From NCBI GenBank assembly GCA_949300145.1, contig CASGDA010000008.1:1-64000 (forward strand): a stretch of 64,000 bases of DNA, in the 5' to 3' direction. This DNA comes from an uncultured Treponema sp. GTDB lineage: Bacteria; Spirochaetota; Spirochaetia; Treponematales; Treponemataceae. Below, one piece after another: positions 36,799 to 46,229 of the stretch. Numbering within the stretch: the first letter of the stretch is position 1; each line of letters opens with the position of its first letter. Below the pieces are notes generated by a model. That model was not told the origin of the DNA. It was given only the letters and a program-made list of their open reading frames with translations, and ran no database searches. A program made the position numbers and the translations under genes.

Positions 36799-37658
36799 AT
36801 TCAAAAAAAACACATATCACCGAACTGCCTGTATGCGGATTTGAAGCGGTGAAAGCCTTGTCGGAAAAACATCCGGAAAAAATCAGCCGCCTCTTTTTTG
36901 CCAAAGACAAAGCGAAATATTTCGGCAATGCCTGCAAAATGCTTGCGGAAAAACGCCGTATTTACCGCGCGGTGGAAGATGAAAAAGAACTGGAAAAACT
37001 GAGCGGCAGCGTTCACCACCAGGGGGTTGTCGCCATGATAACTTATCCGGAAATACCGCTGCTCGAAATTCCCACATTAAACCGCTGGGCGGAAAACCGT
37101 GAAAAAGTGATTTTGTGCGACAGGGTAGGTAATTCCCAAAACTTCGGGGCAATAATAAGAAGCGCAGCATTTTTCGGACTTACGAACATTGTAATCAGTG
37201 ATGAAGACGGCCAGTCAGGAATCACGACAAGCGCATACCGGGTGGCCCAGGGCGGCATGGAGTATGTAAACATCTATAAAGTATCAAGCGCGGCATGGTT
37301 ATTATCAAGGGCGGAAGGCAAATTACTCCGTGTAGCCGCACATCATTACGGAAGGGCGTACATTTCCGACCTGAATGAAATCTGCGGCGGAAACGAAGGG
37401 ATAATAGCCGTCCTCGGAAACGAAGAGACAGGCATAACACCTGAAGCAAAAAAGCTTTGCGACTATCTGGTAAAGATACCGGGAACAGGTGCCGTCGAAA
37501 GCCTGAATGTGGCGCAGGCCGCCGCTGTATTTATTTATGAGCTTGTGAAGTGCGGAACAGATAAAAAAACATCCGCCGCGGATTCCGGTGAACATGGAAC
37601 CTCCGGAAGCACCACGTCTGAATTTGAGGATTCGTTCAAAAAACACAGGCTGTTTTAA
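36795..37658 (+). CDS. SPOUT (TrmH/SpoU) RNA methyltransferase
   Basis: A 287-residue 2'-O-methyltransferase for tRNA or rRNA. The N-terminal substrate-binding domain (about 1-100) is followed by SPOUT motif 1 NSQNFGAIIRSAAFFG, motif 2 AVLGNEETGI and motif 3 IPGTGAVESLNVAQAAAVF. The C-terminus has a Ser/Thr-rich tail. The ATG at 36795 overlaps the ECF stop as ATGA, so translation is coupled; the upstream TTG (36783) and ATG (36789) are less likely. The target nucleotide cannot be assigned. Confidence 0.88.
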   Translation: MNSKKTHITELPVCGFEAVKALSEKHPEKISRLFFAKDKAKYFGNACKMLAEKRRIYRAVEDEKELEKLSGSVHHQGVVAMITYPEIPLLEIPTLNRWAENREKVILCDRVGNSQNFGAIIRSAAFFGLTNIVISDEDGQSGITTSAYRVAQGGMEYVNIYKVSSAAWLLSRAEGKLLRVAAHHYGRAYISDLNEICGGNEGIIAVLGNEETGITPEAKKLCDYLVKIPGTGAVESLNVAQAAAVFIYELVKCGTDKKTSAADSGEHGTSGSTTSEFEDSFKKHRLF

Positions 37659-37665
37659 AAACACG

Positions 37666-37711
37666 AAGGGCTGTCCCGGAAGCCGCGAGCTTCCTGAAGA
37701 GCAGCCCTTTT
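37666..37711. terminator. bidirectional terminator
   Basis: AAGGGCTG (37666-37673) pairs with CAGCCCTT (37702-37709). The plus strand continues with Ts and the minus strand with a T-rich run, so it can serve both the methyltransferase gene and the convergent porin gene. Confidence 0.7.
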
Positions 37712-37762
37712 ACGGAAAACACCGTAACTTTAATCCGTTTATTTTATTTCAAACTTATTTTG

Positions 37763-38854
37763 TTATTTTGACGCAATCTTGTATTCCCAGGCAAGAGGAA
37801 TTGAGAAAGAAGTCATATCGTCTTTTTCAAAATTCATCCTGAGACCGGCTTTAAGATTTCCGAAATCGGTGATTTTATAAGTGGCGTAGGGATAAATCAC
37901 CATACCGAACTCATCATCATTTCCAACCATCATCTTGAAGATACCGTCCAGATTGAGGGCGAAGGCTTCCGTCACGTTGTAAGCCACCCTGCCCCTGAAC
38001 TGCATCGGAATCGCATCTTCGGCATGGTCGAAGGTTTCTCCGTCTTTCATGTATTCGCTTGTCAAGCCAGTCATAAAGTCGGCATAAAGGCCAAGATTAA
38101 GGTCTGTCAATTCATAAGCGGCGGAAACACTGACAGCCAATTTAGCGGAATCTGTTATAAAATCCGTATCAACGGCGTTATACAGGAAACCAGCGTTAAG
38201 AATCAGGTTTTCAATTGAAGTCAGTCCGGCGAAAACCGCGGCAGAGAAATTATCGTTGGATATATTCTTGAATACGGCACCGACAGTGGCAATCTCTCCA
38301 ATCGCATAGTCAACACCGGCGTTAAGTTTTACCTCCTCGCTTTTTGTGAAAGCTGTTCCGCCGATGTTACCGACAACACGAAGCGCGCCAATGTCGGCTA
38401 TAGCGGCAAAACCGTTTTCCGCCATACGTCCGTCTTTCGGATTATCATCGGCGGCGGCGAGGTAAGAACCAGCGACGGCATATTTTGTGAAAAAATCATT
38501 TCCCGCGGCAATTCCGAAAACGCTCACGGGGCGGAAACGCATAAAACCGCGGAACCTGATTTCATTTGTGTTACCATTGGTATCCTTTCCGCTCTGCTGC
38601 CCGGTCTGAAACTGCAGCCTCATACGGCCGTCAAGCTTATCGGAATTGAAATCAAACTGAAGCCTGTCGCTTACCAACACATCCCCTGCGTCAAACTTAT
38701 CATCGGCGCCTTTTTCAAATGTAAGGAAATCATTGTCAGCTATGTCATCCCCGTCACCTCCGAATGTATTCGTGAGTGTAAAGGACTGGGCATCGACAGT
38801 AACAGTTGTCAGAATCAAAAAAATCCCGAACAATGCAAAAAGTGTGGTTTTCAT
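37763..38854 (-). CDS. porin-like outer-membrane beta-barrel protein
   Basis: A 363-residue protein with a signal peptide (LFALFGIFLILTTVTVDA) and many amphipathic beta strands separated by Asp/Gly/Asn turns (RMRLQFQTGQQ, NEIRFRGFMRFRPV, LNLGLYADFMTG). The last strand is SIPLAWEYKIASK. AAGGAG precedes the ATG. The strand count suggests a medium barrel of roughly 14-16 strands. It lies after the terminator of the sugar transporter operon on the same strand, so a role in sugar entry is plausible but not shown. I do not recognise a specific named family. Confidence 0.65.
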   Translation of the reverse strand: MKTTLFALFGIFLILTTVTVDAQSFTLTNTFGGDGDDIADNDFLTFEKGADDKFDAGDVLVSDRLQFDFNSDKLDGRMRLQFQTGQQSGKDTNGNTNEIRFRGFMRFRPVSVFGIAAGNDFFTKYAVAGSYLAAADDNPKDGRMAENGFAAIADIGALRVVGNIGGTAFTKSEEVKLNAGVDYAIGEIATVGAVFKNISNDNFSAAVFAGLTSIENLILNAGFLYNAVDTDFITDSAKLAVSVSAAYELTDLNLGLYADFMTGLTSEYMKDGETFDHAEDAIPMQFRGRVAYNVTEAFALNLDGIFKMMVGNDDEFGMVIYPYATYKITDFGNLKAGLRMNFEKDDMTSFSIPLAWEYKIASK

Positions 38855-38967
38855 TTTAACTCCTTTTCAAACGGTGTACCCGCATATTGATGCCAGGAAT
38901 ATAAAATGAAAATGTAAAAGAACTTTTTTTATTTTGTTAAAACAGAATAAATTTGTGTTAATAAACA

Positions 38968-39016
38968 AATAAAAGCGGGCGTGCCCTATGCCTTACCCAA
39001 GACATAAAACACGCCC
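38968..39016 (-). terminator. terminator of the sugar ABC transporter operon
   Basis: GGGCGTG (38977-38983) pairs with CACGCCC (39010-39016). On the minus strand the hairpin is followed by GCTTTTATTTG. It lies 20 bases after the dehydrogenase stop and separates that operon from the porin gene. Confidence 0.65.
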
Positions 39017-39036
39017 TTTTCGAGGAAGAAAAAAAA

Positions 39037-40074
39037 CTACATTTTGATTACAGCTTTTACGACATTTTCTTTATCATTTATAGCAGCATCAAAAGCCTTC
39101 TGGATGTCATCGAAGGAAAATTCGTGGGAAACAACGTCATCAACATTCACGATACCTTCCGCGATTGCAGAAATGGCGCGGGGATACAGATTGCGGTAAC
39201 GGAAAACCGATTCGATTTTCGCTTCTTTCGCCATTATTTTCCCGAAATTGAAGGTCAATTCTGGATTTGCGGAAAGACCTACGAGAACAATTGTTCCGCC
39301 GGCTTTGACAAGATGCGCTGTCTGCGCTATGGTCGCCGGGGAGCCGGCGGTTTCAAAAACCTTTTCGACCCCCAGATTTCCCGTCAAAGTTCCGATTTCC
39401 TTGATGATGTCACATTCTTTGCCATTCAAAACCCTTGTGGCACCTAATTTTTCAGCATATTTGAGCCTCTTGGGGACAATATCAACCACGGTTATATCAG
39501 AAGCGCCGTTAGCTTTACAGGCTAAAAGGGTCATGAGGCCTATACAGCCTGCGCCCAGTATTACAACCTGGTCTCCCATCCTGACTTGTCCCTGAAAAGC
39601 TGCATGAAGCCCGACAGAGAACGGTTCCACAAGAGCACCCTGTTTTGTGGTCATGCCCCCGGGCAGTTTGAAACACATCTCTTCCGGAAAAGCGATGTAG
39701 TTCTCATAACAGCCCTGAATAGGAGGAGTTGCGAGAAAACGCACGTCAGGACAAAGATTGTATTTTCCCCCTTTGCACCATTCACATTTACCGCAGGGAA
39801 TTCCGGGCTCAAGGGCAACCTTGTCGCCTTTCGCCAGAGTTTTCACCCCAGGACCGACATCTTCCACGACTCCACCGGCTTCGTGGCCGAGCATAAAATC
39901 TCCGTCAACCACGAATTCACCGCAGCGGCCGTCGTGAAAATAATGCACATCGGAACCGCAGATTCCCACATACTCAAGTTTTACCAGGACCTCGCCGGGC
40001 TTCAATTCCGGAACCGGGATTTCCCTGAATTCCATCCGATTCAATCCGGTCATAAATGCAGCTTTGTTTTTCAT
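39037..40074 (-). CDS. zinc-dependent polyol dehydrogenase (sorbitol/xylitol type)
   Basis: A 345-residue medium-chain dehydrogenase. Catalytic zinc ligands lie in GICGSDVHYFHDG and GHEAGGVVEDVG; structural zinc is bound by CGKCEWCKGGKYNLC; the NAD fold is VVILGAGCIGLMTLLACKANG. The best family match by eye is L-iditol/xylitol dehydrogenase, which oxidises a polyol to a ketose. It is the last gene of an ABC sugar transporter operon, 24 bases after the binding-protein gene, which makes the polyol or its sugar the likely transported substrate. The ATG at 40074 is preferred over the TTG at 40080. Confidence 0.88.
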   Translation of the reverse strand: MKNKAAFMTGLNRMEFREIPVPELKPGEVLVKLEYVGICGSDVHYFHDGRCGEFVVDGDFMLGHEAGGVVEDVGPGVKTLAKGDKVALEPGIPCGKCEWCKGGKYNLCPDVRFLATPPIQGCYENYIAFPEEMCFKLPGGMTTKQGALVEPFSVGLHAAFQGQVRMGDQVVILGAGCIGLMTLLACKANGASDITVVDIVPKRLKYAEKLGATRVLNGKECDIIKEIGTLTGNLGVEKVFETAGSPATIAQTAHLVKAGGTIVLVGLSANPELTFNFGKIMAKEAKIESVFRYRNLYPRAISAIAEGIVNVDDVVSHEFSFDDIQKAFDAAINDKENVVKAVIKM

Positions 40075-40098
40075 TTTCAAGACGCCTTCTATATCAGA

Positions 40099-41058
40099 TT
40101 AATTTGTTATAAGACCCCGAGAACGATACATTTCAACATATTCGTCCGCATTCTCTTTCGTAATAAGAACTTCTTCAATGTCAGTATCAATCTGTGTGGC
40201 TTCACCTGTAAGAAGTTTGTGGACAGTATCCATGTTAAGCTCGGCAAGATCGATGGCAGACTGAAGACAGGTTGAAGTCATCCTGCCTTCCTGAATCAAA
40301 AGACAGGCTTCCGCAGTTCCGTCAACGCCGTAAGCGAGGATGTCCGCATACGCAGGATTATCTTTGACAACTTCGAGGGCACCGGCCGCCATGTTGTCAT
40401 TTGTTGATATAATCGCATCAATATCACCGTAAGCGATTGTCCAGTCTTCCATAAGCTGCATGGCTTCATCTTTATTCCAGTTGGCGAAATCTTCCGCAAG
40501 GATTGTCACATCGGGTCTCTTGTCGAAGAAGCATTCCTGCCAGGCGACGCGTCTTTCATCCGCATGGAAATTACCGGAAGGACCGTTTATAACAACAACC
40601 CGGCCGTTCTGGGGAACCTGTGTAAGGGCAAGTTCCGCATTTACCTGAGCCTGAACATACGGATTGGCGTCAACGGAGGAAGCGCCTTCAATACCGTCTA
40701 TGCGAGAGTTTGTCGTGATAGCGATAATTCCTGCATCGACAATCTGCTCAACATAAGGCCGCTGGGCTTCACCGTTATTAGGCTGAACGATGATTGCATC
40801 GAATCCATTTGCGATGGCATTCTCAATGGCCGCATTTTCCTTTGCATCATCAGCCTGTCCATCGAAAACTTCAAGCTGTATGTCCGGATACTTTTCCGCC
40901 GCGGCAATCATTTCGTTGGCAAGCCATGCCGCGAAAGAGTCAGACTGGGCCCTCGCGATATAAGCCACGCGGTAAGTCCCGTCATCTTTTTTACCCGCAC
41001 TCCAAACAGACGCGCACAACAACAACGCGCATCCAACAGCTGCAATTTTTTTGAACAT
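40099..41058 (-). CDS. sugar ABC transporter periplasmic binding protein
   Basis: A 319-residue RbsB-type binding protein. The start MFKKIAAVGCALLLCASVWS follows AAGGGGG and gives a signal peptide; the longer ORF start at 41100 does not. The mature part has FDAIIVQPNNGEAQRPYVE, the hinge region VVVINGPSGNFHADER, and AIISTNDNMAAGALEV. It delivers a pentose, hexose or polyol to the permease encoded just upstream. The order ATPase-permease-binding protein-dehydrogenase is on one strand with short gaps. Confidence 0.9.
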   Translation of the reverse strand: MFKKIAAVGCALLLCASVWSAGKKDDGTYRVAYIARAQSDSFAAWLANEMIAAAEKYPDIQLEVFDGQADDAKENAAIENAIANGFDAIIVQPNNGEAQRPYVEQIVDAGIIAITTNSRIDGIEGASSVDANPYVQAQVNAELALTQVPQNGRVVVINGPSGNFHADERRVAWQECFFDKRPDVTILAEDFANWNKDEAMQLMEDWTIAYGDIDAIISTNDNMAAGALEVVKDNPAYADILAYGVDGTAEACLLIQEGRMTSTCLQSAIDLAELNMDTVHKLLTGEATQIDTDIEEVLITKENADEYVEMYRSRGLITN

Positions 41059-41151
41059 ACAAACCCCCTTGTTTATGTTCCGTAATAAATCAACCAGCAA
41101 ACGCTGATTATCACAAAGTCAAATGCAGTTCCCGCCGATTCGCTGGATTCG

Positions 41152-42123
41152 TTACAAGATAACTTTTGCACTTTTCTTGTTTTTGAATCTGATATCGTAA
41201 AGAACCGCTCCTATTATAATCGCCCCTTTAACAACCTGCTGGACATAGGAATCCACACCCTGAAGATTCATGATGTTATTGAGACAACCTATTATGAAAG
41301 ATCCGGCAAAAGTTCCGGATACAGTACCTATTCCGCCGGAAAAACTGGTTCCGCCTACAATAGCCGCGGTCAATCCTTCCATCTCATAACCTACAGCTCC
41401 GTTAGGCAGACCGGCGTTTACCCTGGACATAAAAATCACGCCTGAAATTCCGACAAGGATTCCGTTTATCAGGAACGCAATGTATTTGGAACGCTCAACA
41501 CGTATACCGGCGGCGACAGCGGCCTCTTCATTTCCTCCTATCGCATAAAGGGAACGGCCCAGACGTGTCTGATTCATTATGTACCAGATTATTATTGATA
41601 TTCCCGCCAAAAACAAAACCGGTATTGGAATGAATCCGATGCGTCCCTGTCCGAAAACATTGTAGTCGCCTATCTGGAGAATATTCTGCCCTTTTGTATA
41701 CAAAAGAGCCAAACCCCTCGCCGCCATTGTCATGGCCAAAGTAACGATAAAAGCCGGCATCCTGAATTTCGCCACAAACAGAGCGTTAACCATGTTGCAT
41801 GCAACAGAAACAAGAATGGCGACACCTACCGCAAGGACAAGATCCCCGGTTGCTTTATAAACGCTTACCGACAAAACACCGGAAAGAGCCAGAACAGCGC
41901 CGCAGGAAAGATCCAGCATTCCGCCTATAATCAGAAGCATCTCCCCGTAAGCCAGTATTGTGGCTACAGTCAGCTGGACAGCAACATTCGTAATATTCCT
42001 TGCCCGCAAAAAATTCGGATTCAACAAAGCGGAAATAATAATCATAATCAAAAGCACGACAAATATCGAATGCTTTTGCATTATTTTTCTCACGCCACTT
42101 GTTTTCAACAGAGTCTTTCCCAT
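41152..42123 (-). CDS. sugar ABC transporter permease (RbsC type)
   Basis: A 323-residue membrane protein with eight to ten helices. Family features include GEMLLIIGGMLDLSCGAVLAL, AFIVTLAMTMAARGLALLYT, and the ATPase-coupling segment IGGNEEAAVAAGIRV. Start ATG at 42123 (MGKTLLKTSG), 7 bases after GGGGAG and 2 bases after the ATPase stop. It forms the homodimeric channel of the transporter. Confidence 0.92.
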   Translation of the reverse strand: MGKTLLKTSGVRKIMQKHSIFVVLLIMIIISALLNPNFLRARNITNVAVQLTVATILAYGEMLLIIGGMLDLSCGAVLALSGVLSVSVYKATGDLVLAVGVAILVSVACNMVNALFVAKFRMPAFIVTLAMTMAARGLALLYTKGQNILQIGDYNVFGQGRIGFIPIPVLFLAGISIIIWYIMNQTRLGRSLYAIGGNEEAAVAAGIRVERSKYIAFLINGILVGISGVIFMSRVNAGLPNGAVGYEMEGLTAAIVGGTSFSGGIGTVSGTFAGSFIIGCLNNIMNLQGVDSYVQQVVKGAIIIGAVLYDIRFKNKKSAKVIL

Positions 42124-42125
42124 CT

Positions 42126-43628
42126 TTAACGCTCCCCATTTATTTTCATTGCATATTGAAGTATTGCCTGCTGCGAAAAATCTTCCCTGGAAAGTTCTCC
42201 GCTTAAACGCCCTTTGCACATAACATAAATCCTGTCACACATTCCTATGAGCTCAGGCAATTCAGATGAAACCATGATTATTCCCCGTCCGGCTTTAGCG
42301 GCATCCATCATTAATTTATAGATTTCGAACTTTGCCCCCACATCAATACCGCGTGTAGGTTCATCCAGAATCAGCACATCAGGATCCCGCATCATCCATC
42401 TTGAAAGAAGAACCTTCTGCTGGTTCCCGCCGGACAGAGACTGTATAGGTGTCTCAACAGAGGGAGACTTTACATTCATCTTTGAAAAGAAATCTTTCAC
42501 CATGTTCTTTTCGTTATTGGAATGAAAATATCCGCGGAAGAAAAATTTTTTAAGAGAAGCAAGCGAAGCATTTTCTTTTATACTGCGCATGGGAATAATC
42601 CCGTAACGCCGCCTGTCTTCCGACAACATCGCCATCCCCGCGGAAATACTGTCAGGCACACAACGGATTGACAAATCTTTGCCGTCCTTTCTTATGACAC
42701 CGCTGTCCAGATTTTCCAGACCGAACAGACTGCTCATAACTTCCGTCCGCCCTGAACCGACAAGACCGGCGAAACCCACGATTTCACCACGGCGGACATA
42801 AAAGCTTATATTCTCGAAGAGTTTTCCGCTGCAAAGATTCTCAACTTCAAGAATTTTCTCACCATACGGAATATCCTCTTTCGGATAAATATTGTCGAGC
42901 TTGCGTCCAACCATCCAGGCAATCACTTCATCAATATTTGTATCAGAGGCACGGACGGAAGTAACAACTTCGCCGTCCCTCAACACCGTTATATCATCAG
43001 CAATCCTGAAAACCTCATCCATTTTGTGGGAAATATAAATTATGGTGACGCCCTGTTCCTTCAACAAAGCGATTTTCTTAAACAGCACTTCCACTTCGCT
43101 TTGGGTTATAGCCGATGTGGGCTCATCCATAACTATAATTTTCGCGTCATTTGAAACAGCCTTGGTTATTTCCAGCATCTGGATGTCACTTACCGTCAAG
43201 GTTTTAAGTTTGTCGGTAGGCTTATAAGGCAGATTCTCGTTTCTTAAAACTTCAACAGTTTTCTCCCGGACTTCCTTCCATTTGATTTTTCCGTATTTAT
43301 TCACCGGCAGGTGACCAAGAAAAAGATTTTCCTCGACGGACATTTCCGGAACATAGTTTAATTCCTGGGCTATCATCGCAATCCCCAGATTTCTGGCTTC
43401 AAGCGGAGATTTGATTTTCACACTTTTTCCGTCTATGAAAATTTCACCGGCATCGGGTTTATAAATACCGTCTATGATTTTCATCAAAGTACTTTTACCC
43501 GCTCCGTTTTCCCCACAAAGGGCATGAACAGTTCCGGTGCGGACTGAAAAATTAATATTCCCCAAAGCCCTTACGCCAGGGAATGTTTTTTCAATTCCTG
43601 TCACACGGAGTTTGATTTCTTCCGGCAT
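42126..43628 (-). CDS. sugar ABC transporter twin ATPase (RbsA/MglA type)
   Basis: A 500-residue protein with two ABC modules. Module 1: Walker A GENGAGKST, signature position TVSDIQMLEITKA, Walker B IIVMDEPTSAI. Module 2: degenerate Walker A GLVGSGRTEVM (usual for this family), signature LSGGNQQKVLLSR, Walker B VLILDEPTRGIDVGA. Start ATG at 43628 follows GGGAGG. First gene of the operon, behind a strong promoter and downstream of a ROK regulator on the same strand. Confidence 0.92.
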   Translation of the reverse strand: MPEEIKLRVTGIEKTFPGVRALGNINFSVRTGTVHALCGENGAGKSTLMKIIDGIYKPDAGEIFIDGKSVKIKSPLEARNLGIAMIAQELNYVPEMSVEENLFLGHLPVNKYGKIKWKEVREKTVEVLRNENLPYKPTDKLKTLTVSDIQMLEITKAVSNDAKIIVMDEPTSAITQSEVEVLFKKIALLKEQGVTIIYISHKMDEVFRIADDITVLRDGEVVTSVRASDTNIDEVIAWMVGRKLDNIYPKEDIPYGEKILEVENLCSGKLFENISFYVRRGEIVGFAGLVGSGRTEVMSSLFGLENLDSGVIRKDGKDLSIRCVPDSISAGMAMLSEDRRRYGIIPMRSIKENASLASLKKFFFRGYFHSNNEKNMVKDFFSKMNVKSPSVETPIQSLSGGNQQKVLLSRWMMRDPDVLILDEPTRGIDVGAKFEIYKLMMDAAKAGRGIIMVSSELPELIGMCDRIYVMCKGRLSGELSREDFSQQAILQYAMKINGER

Positions 43629-43696
43629 ACATCCTCCCGGGAATCTGACAGCAATAATTATGTACAAAAGTTTTACCTAACTATTATACATAAGTT

Positions 43697-43724
43697 ATTA
43701 TAAATTGTATTTCCCAGAAGTCAA
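43697..43724 (-). promoter_or_regulatory. promoter of the sugar ABC transporter operon
   Basis: On the minus strand, TTGACT (43719-43724) and a consensus TATAAT (43697-43702) are separated by 16 bp, with a second TATAAT-like hexamer at 43683-43688. The roughly 70-base leader ends in GGGAGG. Long T runs lie upstream. I see no clean operator palindrome for the ROK protein, only a weak imperfect one around the second hexamer. Confidence 0.65.
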
Positions 43725-43841
43725 GGAAAATATTTGTTTTTTTGTATTTTTTTTTACACTACCGGACGGAAACGCCAAATTCATTGTAATTCGTTGTCAT
43801 ATAAAGAAAAAGACTGGTAAAAGAAAATAAAAAGCAGGCGG

Positions 43842-44960
43842 TCAGCGGATGTTTTTCAAAAAACCGTCCACATAATGCAGGGCGGCGCCCACAGCGGAAG
43901 CCTCCATTTTGAAGTTGCAGCACCTGACATAATTCCCGTTATTTTCAAAAGGGTTCCTGTCATTCACGGCTTCCATCAAATCATCAATATATTCACCCAT
44001 ATAAGAACCCACATAGCCGCCAAGCACAATATCGCAGTCAAAGCACATACGCAGGTTGTAGACAAGAAGGGCGAGATTCTTCATATACTTTCTGAATTCC
44101 GTTACACATACCCTGTCTTTGTTTCTAAGTCTTCTGAAAAATTCCTCCAAATCCCCGTCCGTTATGTCAGAAAGGATCTTTGCGTTGCAATAAGCATCCG
44201 CACAGCCACGTTTGCCGCAGTAACACATGGAACCGCCTTCACGCAGCGTCATATGACCGAATTCCCCGCTCCTCTGGTTATCCCCTTTGGACAGATGATC
44301 CGTGTATATTATCGCACCGCCGACACTGTTACTCAGCGAAACATAAACTATCTTCTGGACAGGTCCCCTGAAGCGTATTTCCGCCACTCCGCCGGCGTTC
44401 GCGTCATTAAAAAACAAAAAGGGGAAAGGAATAACCCTGGACAATTTCTCATACAAATTCACGGGTGCCGGCAGAACCTTGAGATAAGAAAAACCCCGGC
44501 CGTCCGCGGATATTATGGCGGGCAGGGAAATCCCCACTCCAAGAATTTTACCTCTGTCGATATTCCTTTCCGACAGGAATTTATCCAGAATTTCCCCAAG
44601 GCCATTGTAATAGGACGGGGTATCCTTAAACTCATGGCGCAACCGGATACTTTTCAAAACATTACATTTTAAATCTATAATTACAAGACCCACATGGTTT
44701 CTTGTTATATCAAGGCCTACAGCAAGTTTCACATCTTCACAAACCCTTATAACCCGGGCTTTCCTGCCTCCGGTAGAATCAAAGACTCCGTCTTCTTTTA
44801 TAAGGTTCTGCTGTTTAAGTTCCGATAAATTCTGGGCAACTGTCTGAAGTGATAGTTTTAGTTTGATTGATATATCTAACTTTGAAATTCCGTCAGATTC
44901 ATAAATAAGATTATATATATTGCGTTTGTTGAATTCCCTTAAATTAAGCTTTGTTGCCAT
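43842..44960 (-). CDS. ROK-family transcriptional regulator (XylR/NagC type)
   Basis: A 372-residue regulator. Residues 1-75 hold the winged helix (RNIYNLIYESDGISKLDIS, then LQTVAQNLSEL). The sugar-kinase-like domain has VGLDITRNHVGLVIIDL, the metal/sugar motif SGEFGHMTLR, and the zinc motif CYCGKRGCADAYC. GGAG precedes the ATG. It lies just upstream of the ABC transporter operon and likely controls it in response to the imported sugar. The promoter of the transporter sits in the 213-base gap between them. Confidence 0.85.
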   Translation of the reverse strand: MATKLNLREFNKRNIYNLIYESDGISKLDISIKLKLSLQTVAQNLSELKQQNLIKEDGVFDSTGGRKARVIRVCEDVKLAVGLDITRNHVGLVIIDLKCNVLKSIRLRHEFKDTPSYYNGLGEILDKFLSERNIDRGKILGVGISLPAIISADGRGFSYLKVLPAPVNLYEKLSRVIPFPFLFFNDANAGGVAEIRFRGPVQKIVYVSLSNSVGGAIIYTDHLSKGDNQRSGEFGHMTLREGGSMCYCGKRGCADAYCNAKILSDITDGDLEEFFRRLRNKDRVCVTEFRKYMKNLALLVYNLRMCFDCDIVLGGYVGSYMGEYIDDLMEAVNDRNPFENNGNYVRCCNFKMEASAVGAALHYVDGFLKNIR

Positions 44961-45059
44961 CTTTTAACTCCGGATTAAATTTTCCCACATCCGCTTATCC
45001 GGTTATTTTATAACATTGCCCTGTAAAAAAAACAAGCAGAAACGCAACAGGCAAACGCA

Positions 45060-45089
45060 TTGCAATCAAGCTTCCTAATATGGTAGAAT
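45060..45089 (+). promoter_or_regulatory. promoter before the secreted-protein gene at 45121
   Basis: TTGCAA (45060-45065) and TAGAAT (45084-45089) are separated by 18 bp, about 30 bases before the ATG. A TGGAG ribosome binding site follows. Confidence 0.4.
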
Positions 45090-45120
45090 ATGGAAAATAT
45101 CCACATTTTCTGGAGTTGAA

Positions 45121-46212
45121 ATGAATCTGAGGTATTTGCCTGTTTTTCTGGTTTTAACCGCTGTTTTTATACATGAAGCAAACCCCATGTCCCTCTCCGA
45201 GTTTTTCAAAACGGTGGACAAAGCGGAAAAAGAAGAATCTGTTCCTATGGCTGCAAAAATCACGGCGGAAGTCTGCGAGCGTTTTCTGACTGAAAATGAT
45301 GAAGGCAGCTTGAGCGAAAAAAGCTTGAAAAAGGCTGCGTCCCGTGCAGCGGAAATTATCGGACGGTTATCGGTTTCACCGGTATCTTCCCCAGAGGAAA
45401 CAAAAACCGGAACAGAATTCCCCGCCCCCTTTGTGGCAGAGATATCCGTAAAAGAATCTGAAAATGGAATTCCTGCCGGCGACAACGGAACAGACGGGGA
45501 TTCTCCCCTGTCTTGTACGGCCATATTCCCCCGTACAAATTACACAGAGGCGGAGCCGGTAAACTTTATGCCGGAAGCCATTCCGGGGGGAAACTTTTCC
45601 GCTTCCTTTACGCCGCCTGTCCCTGCACAGGGTGTAACGGGAGAACTGAAAATCACCTTCACCTTTATGAATAAAGCCGCCAGAACATTAAAGCTTCTAT
45701 CACAATATGAAAAAGATACTGCCGGAAAGCTTACCGCGGTTTTTCCCTACAGGGTTATGTCCGCAAAAAATATTTCAACAGTCATTTCTGTTCTGGATAT
45801 TGACAAAAACGGAAAACCTGTTGCATCTCCAAGTCCTTCCGGAACGGAATTACTCCGCCAAATTATCAGATGCGGTTTCAAATCCACCGGAACTGCGGAT
45901 TTTTCCTCCCAGCTCGCTTCGGACAACGAACAGGAATTATACAAAGCCGCCGAAAACCTTTTCGCCGGAACGGTAAAGCGTTTCGTTTACGGAACAGTAA
46001 GGGTGGAAGCCGTGGACAAAAGCCCTGAGGGAAGCTTCACAGCTTCACTTCGCGCGGAAATCAACACATATGATTTTCATACAAAGGAAAAAACGGGAAG
46101 CCATGTTTTTAAAATATCTTCGTCAGGAAACACAGAATCCGCCGCAATTCAAAAAGCGAGGGAAGACCTGTGCGCCGGAATTATCGCTCCGGAACTCGAA
46201 TACGCGATGTAA
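45121..46212 (+). CDS. secreted protein of unknown function
   Basis: A 363-residue protein with an N-terminal signal sequence (YLPVFLVLTAVFIHEA). Residues 25-80 are helical and charged, followed by a Pro/Ser/Glu-rich linker (about 85-135). The C-terminal half alternates strands and helices and ends TESAAIQKAREDLCAGIIAPEL. That tail recalls LPP20/FlgT-like periplasmic modules, but I cannot assign a family. It ends 17 bases before a sodium/solute symporter gene, so the pair are probably cotranscribed. Confidence 0.55.
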   Translation: MNLRYLPVFLVLTAVFIHEANPMSLSEFFKTVDKAEKEESVPMAAKITAEVCERFLTENDEGSLSEKSLKKAASRAAEIIGRLSVSPVSSPEETKTGTEFPAPFVAEISVKESENGIPAGDNGTDGDSPLSCTAIFPRTNYTEAEPVNFMPEAIPGGNFSASFTPPVPAQGVTGELKITFTFMNKAARTLKLLSQYEKDTAGKLTAVFPYRVMSAKNISTVISVLDIDKNGKPVASPSPSGTELLRQIIRCGFKSTGTADFSSQLASDNEQELYKAAENLFAGTVKRFVYGTVRVEAVDKSPEGSFTASLRAEINTYDFHTKEKTGSHVFKISSSGNTESAAIQKAREDLCAGIIAPELEYAM

Positions 46213-46229
46213 TTAAAAGGGGAAATAAT

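Noticed and set aside
42126-43628. Degenerate P-loop (GLVGSGRTEVM) in the second half of the sugar ATPase
   Set aside because: This is normal for RbsA/MglA-type twin ATPases, in which the second nucleotide site is weak.
43737-43755. T7 and T9 runs upstream of the sugar transporter promoter as a phase-variable element
   Set aside because: They lie more than 10 bp upstream of the -35 in AT-rich sequence, so a length change would not alter promoter spacing; no evidence of switching.
43875-44672. Long open frame (265 codons) on the plus strand across the ROK gene
   Set aside because: It is antisense to a well-supported gene, has no family motifs, signal peptide or ribosome binding site, and is His/Arg-rich as shadow frames are.
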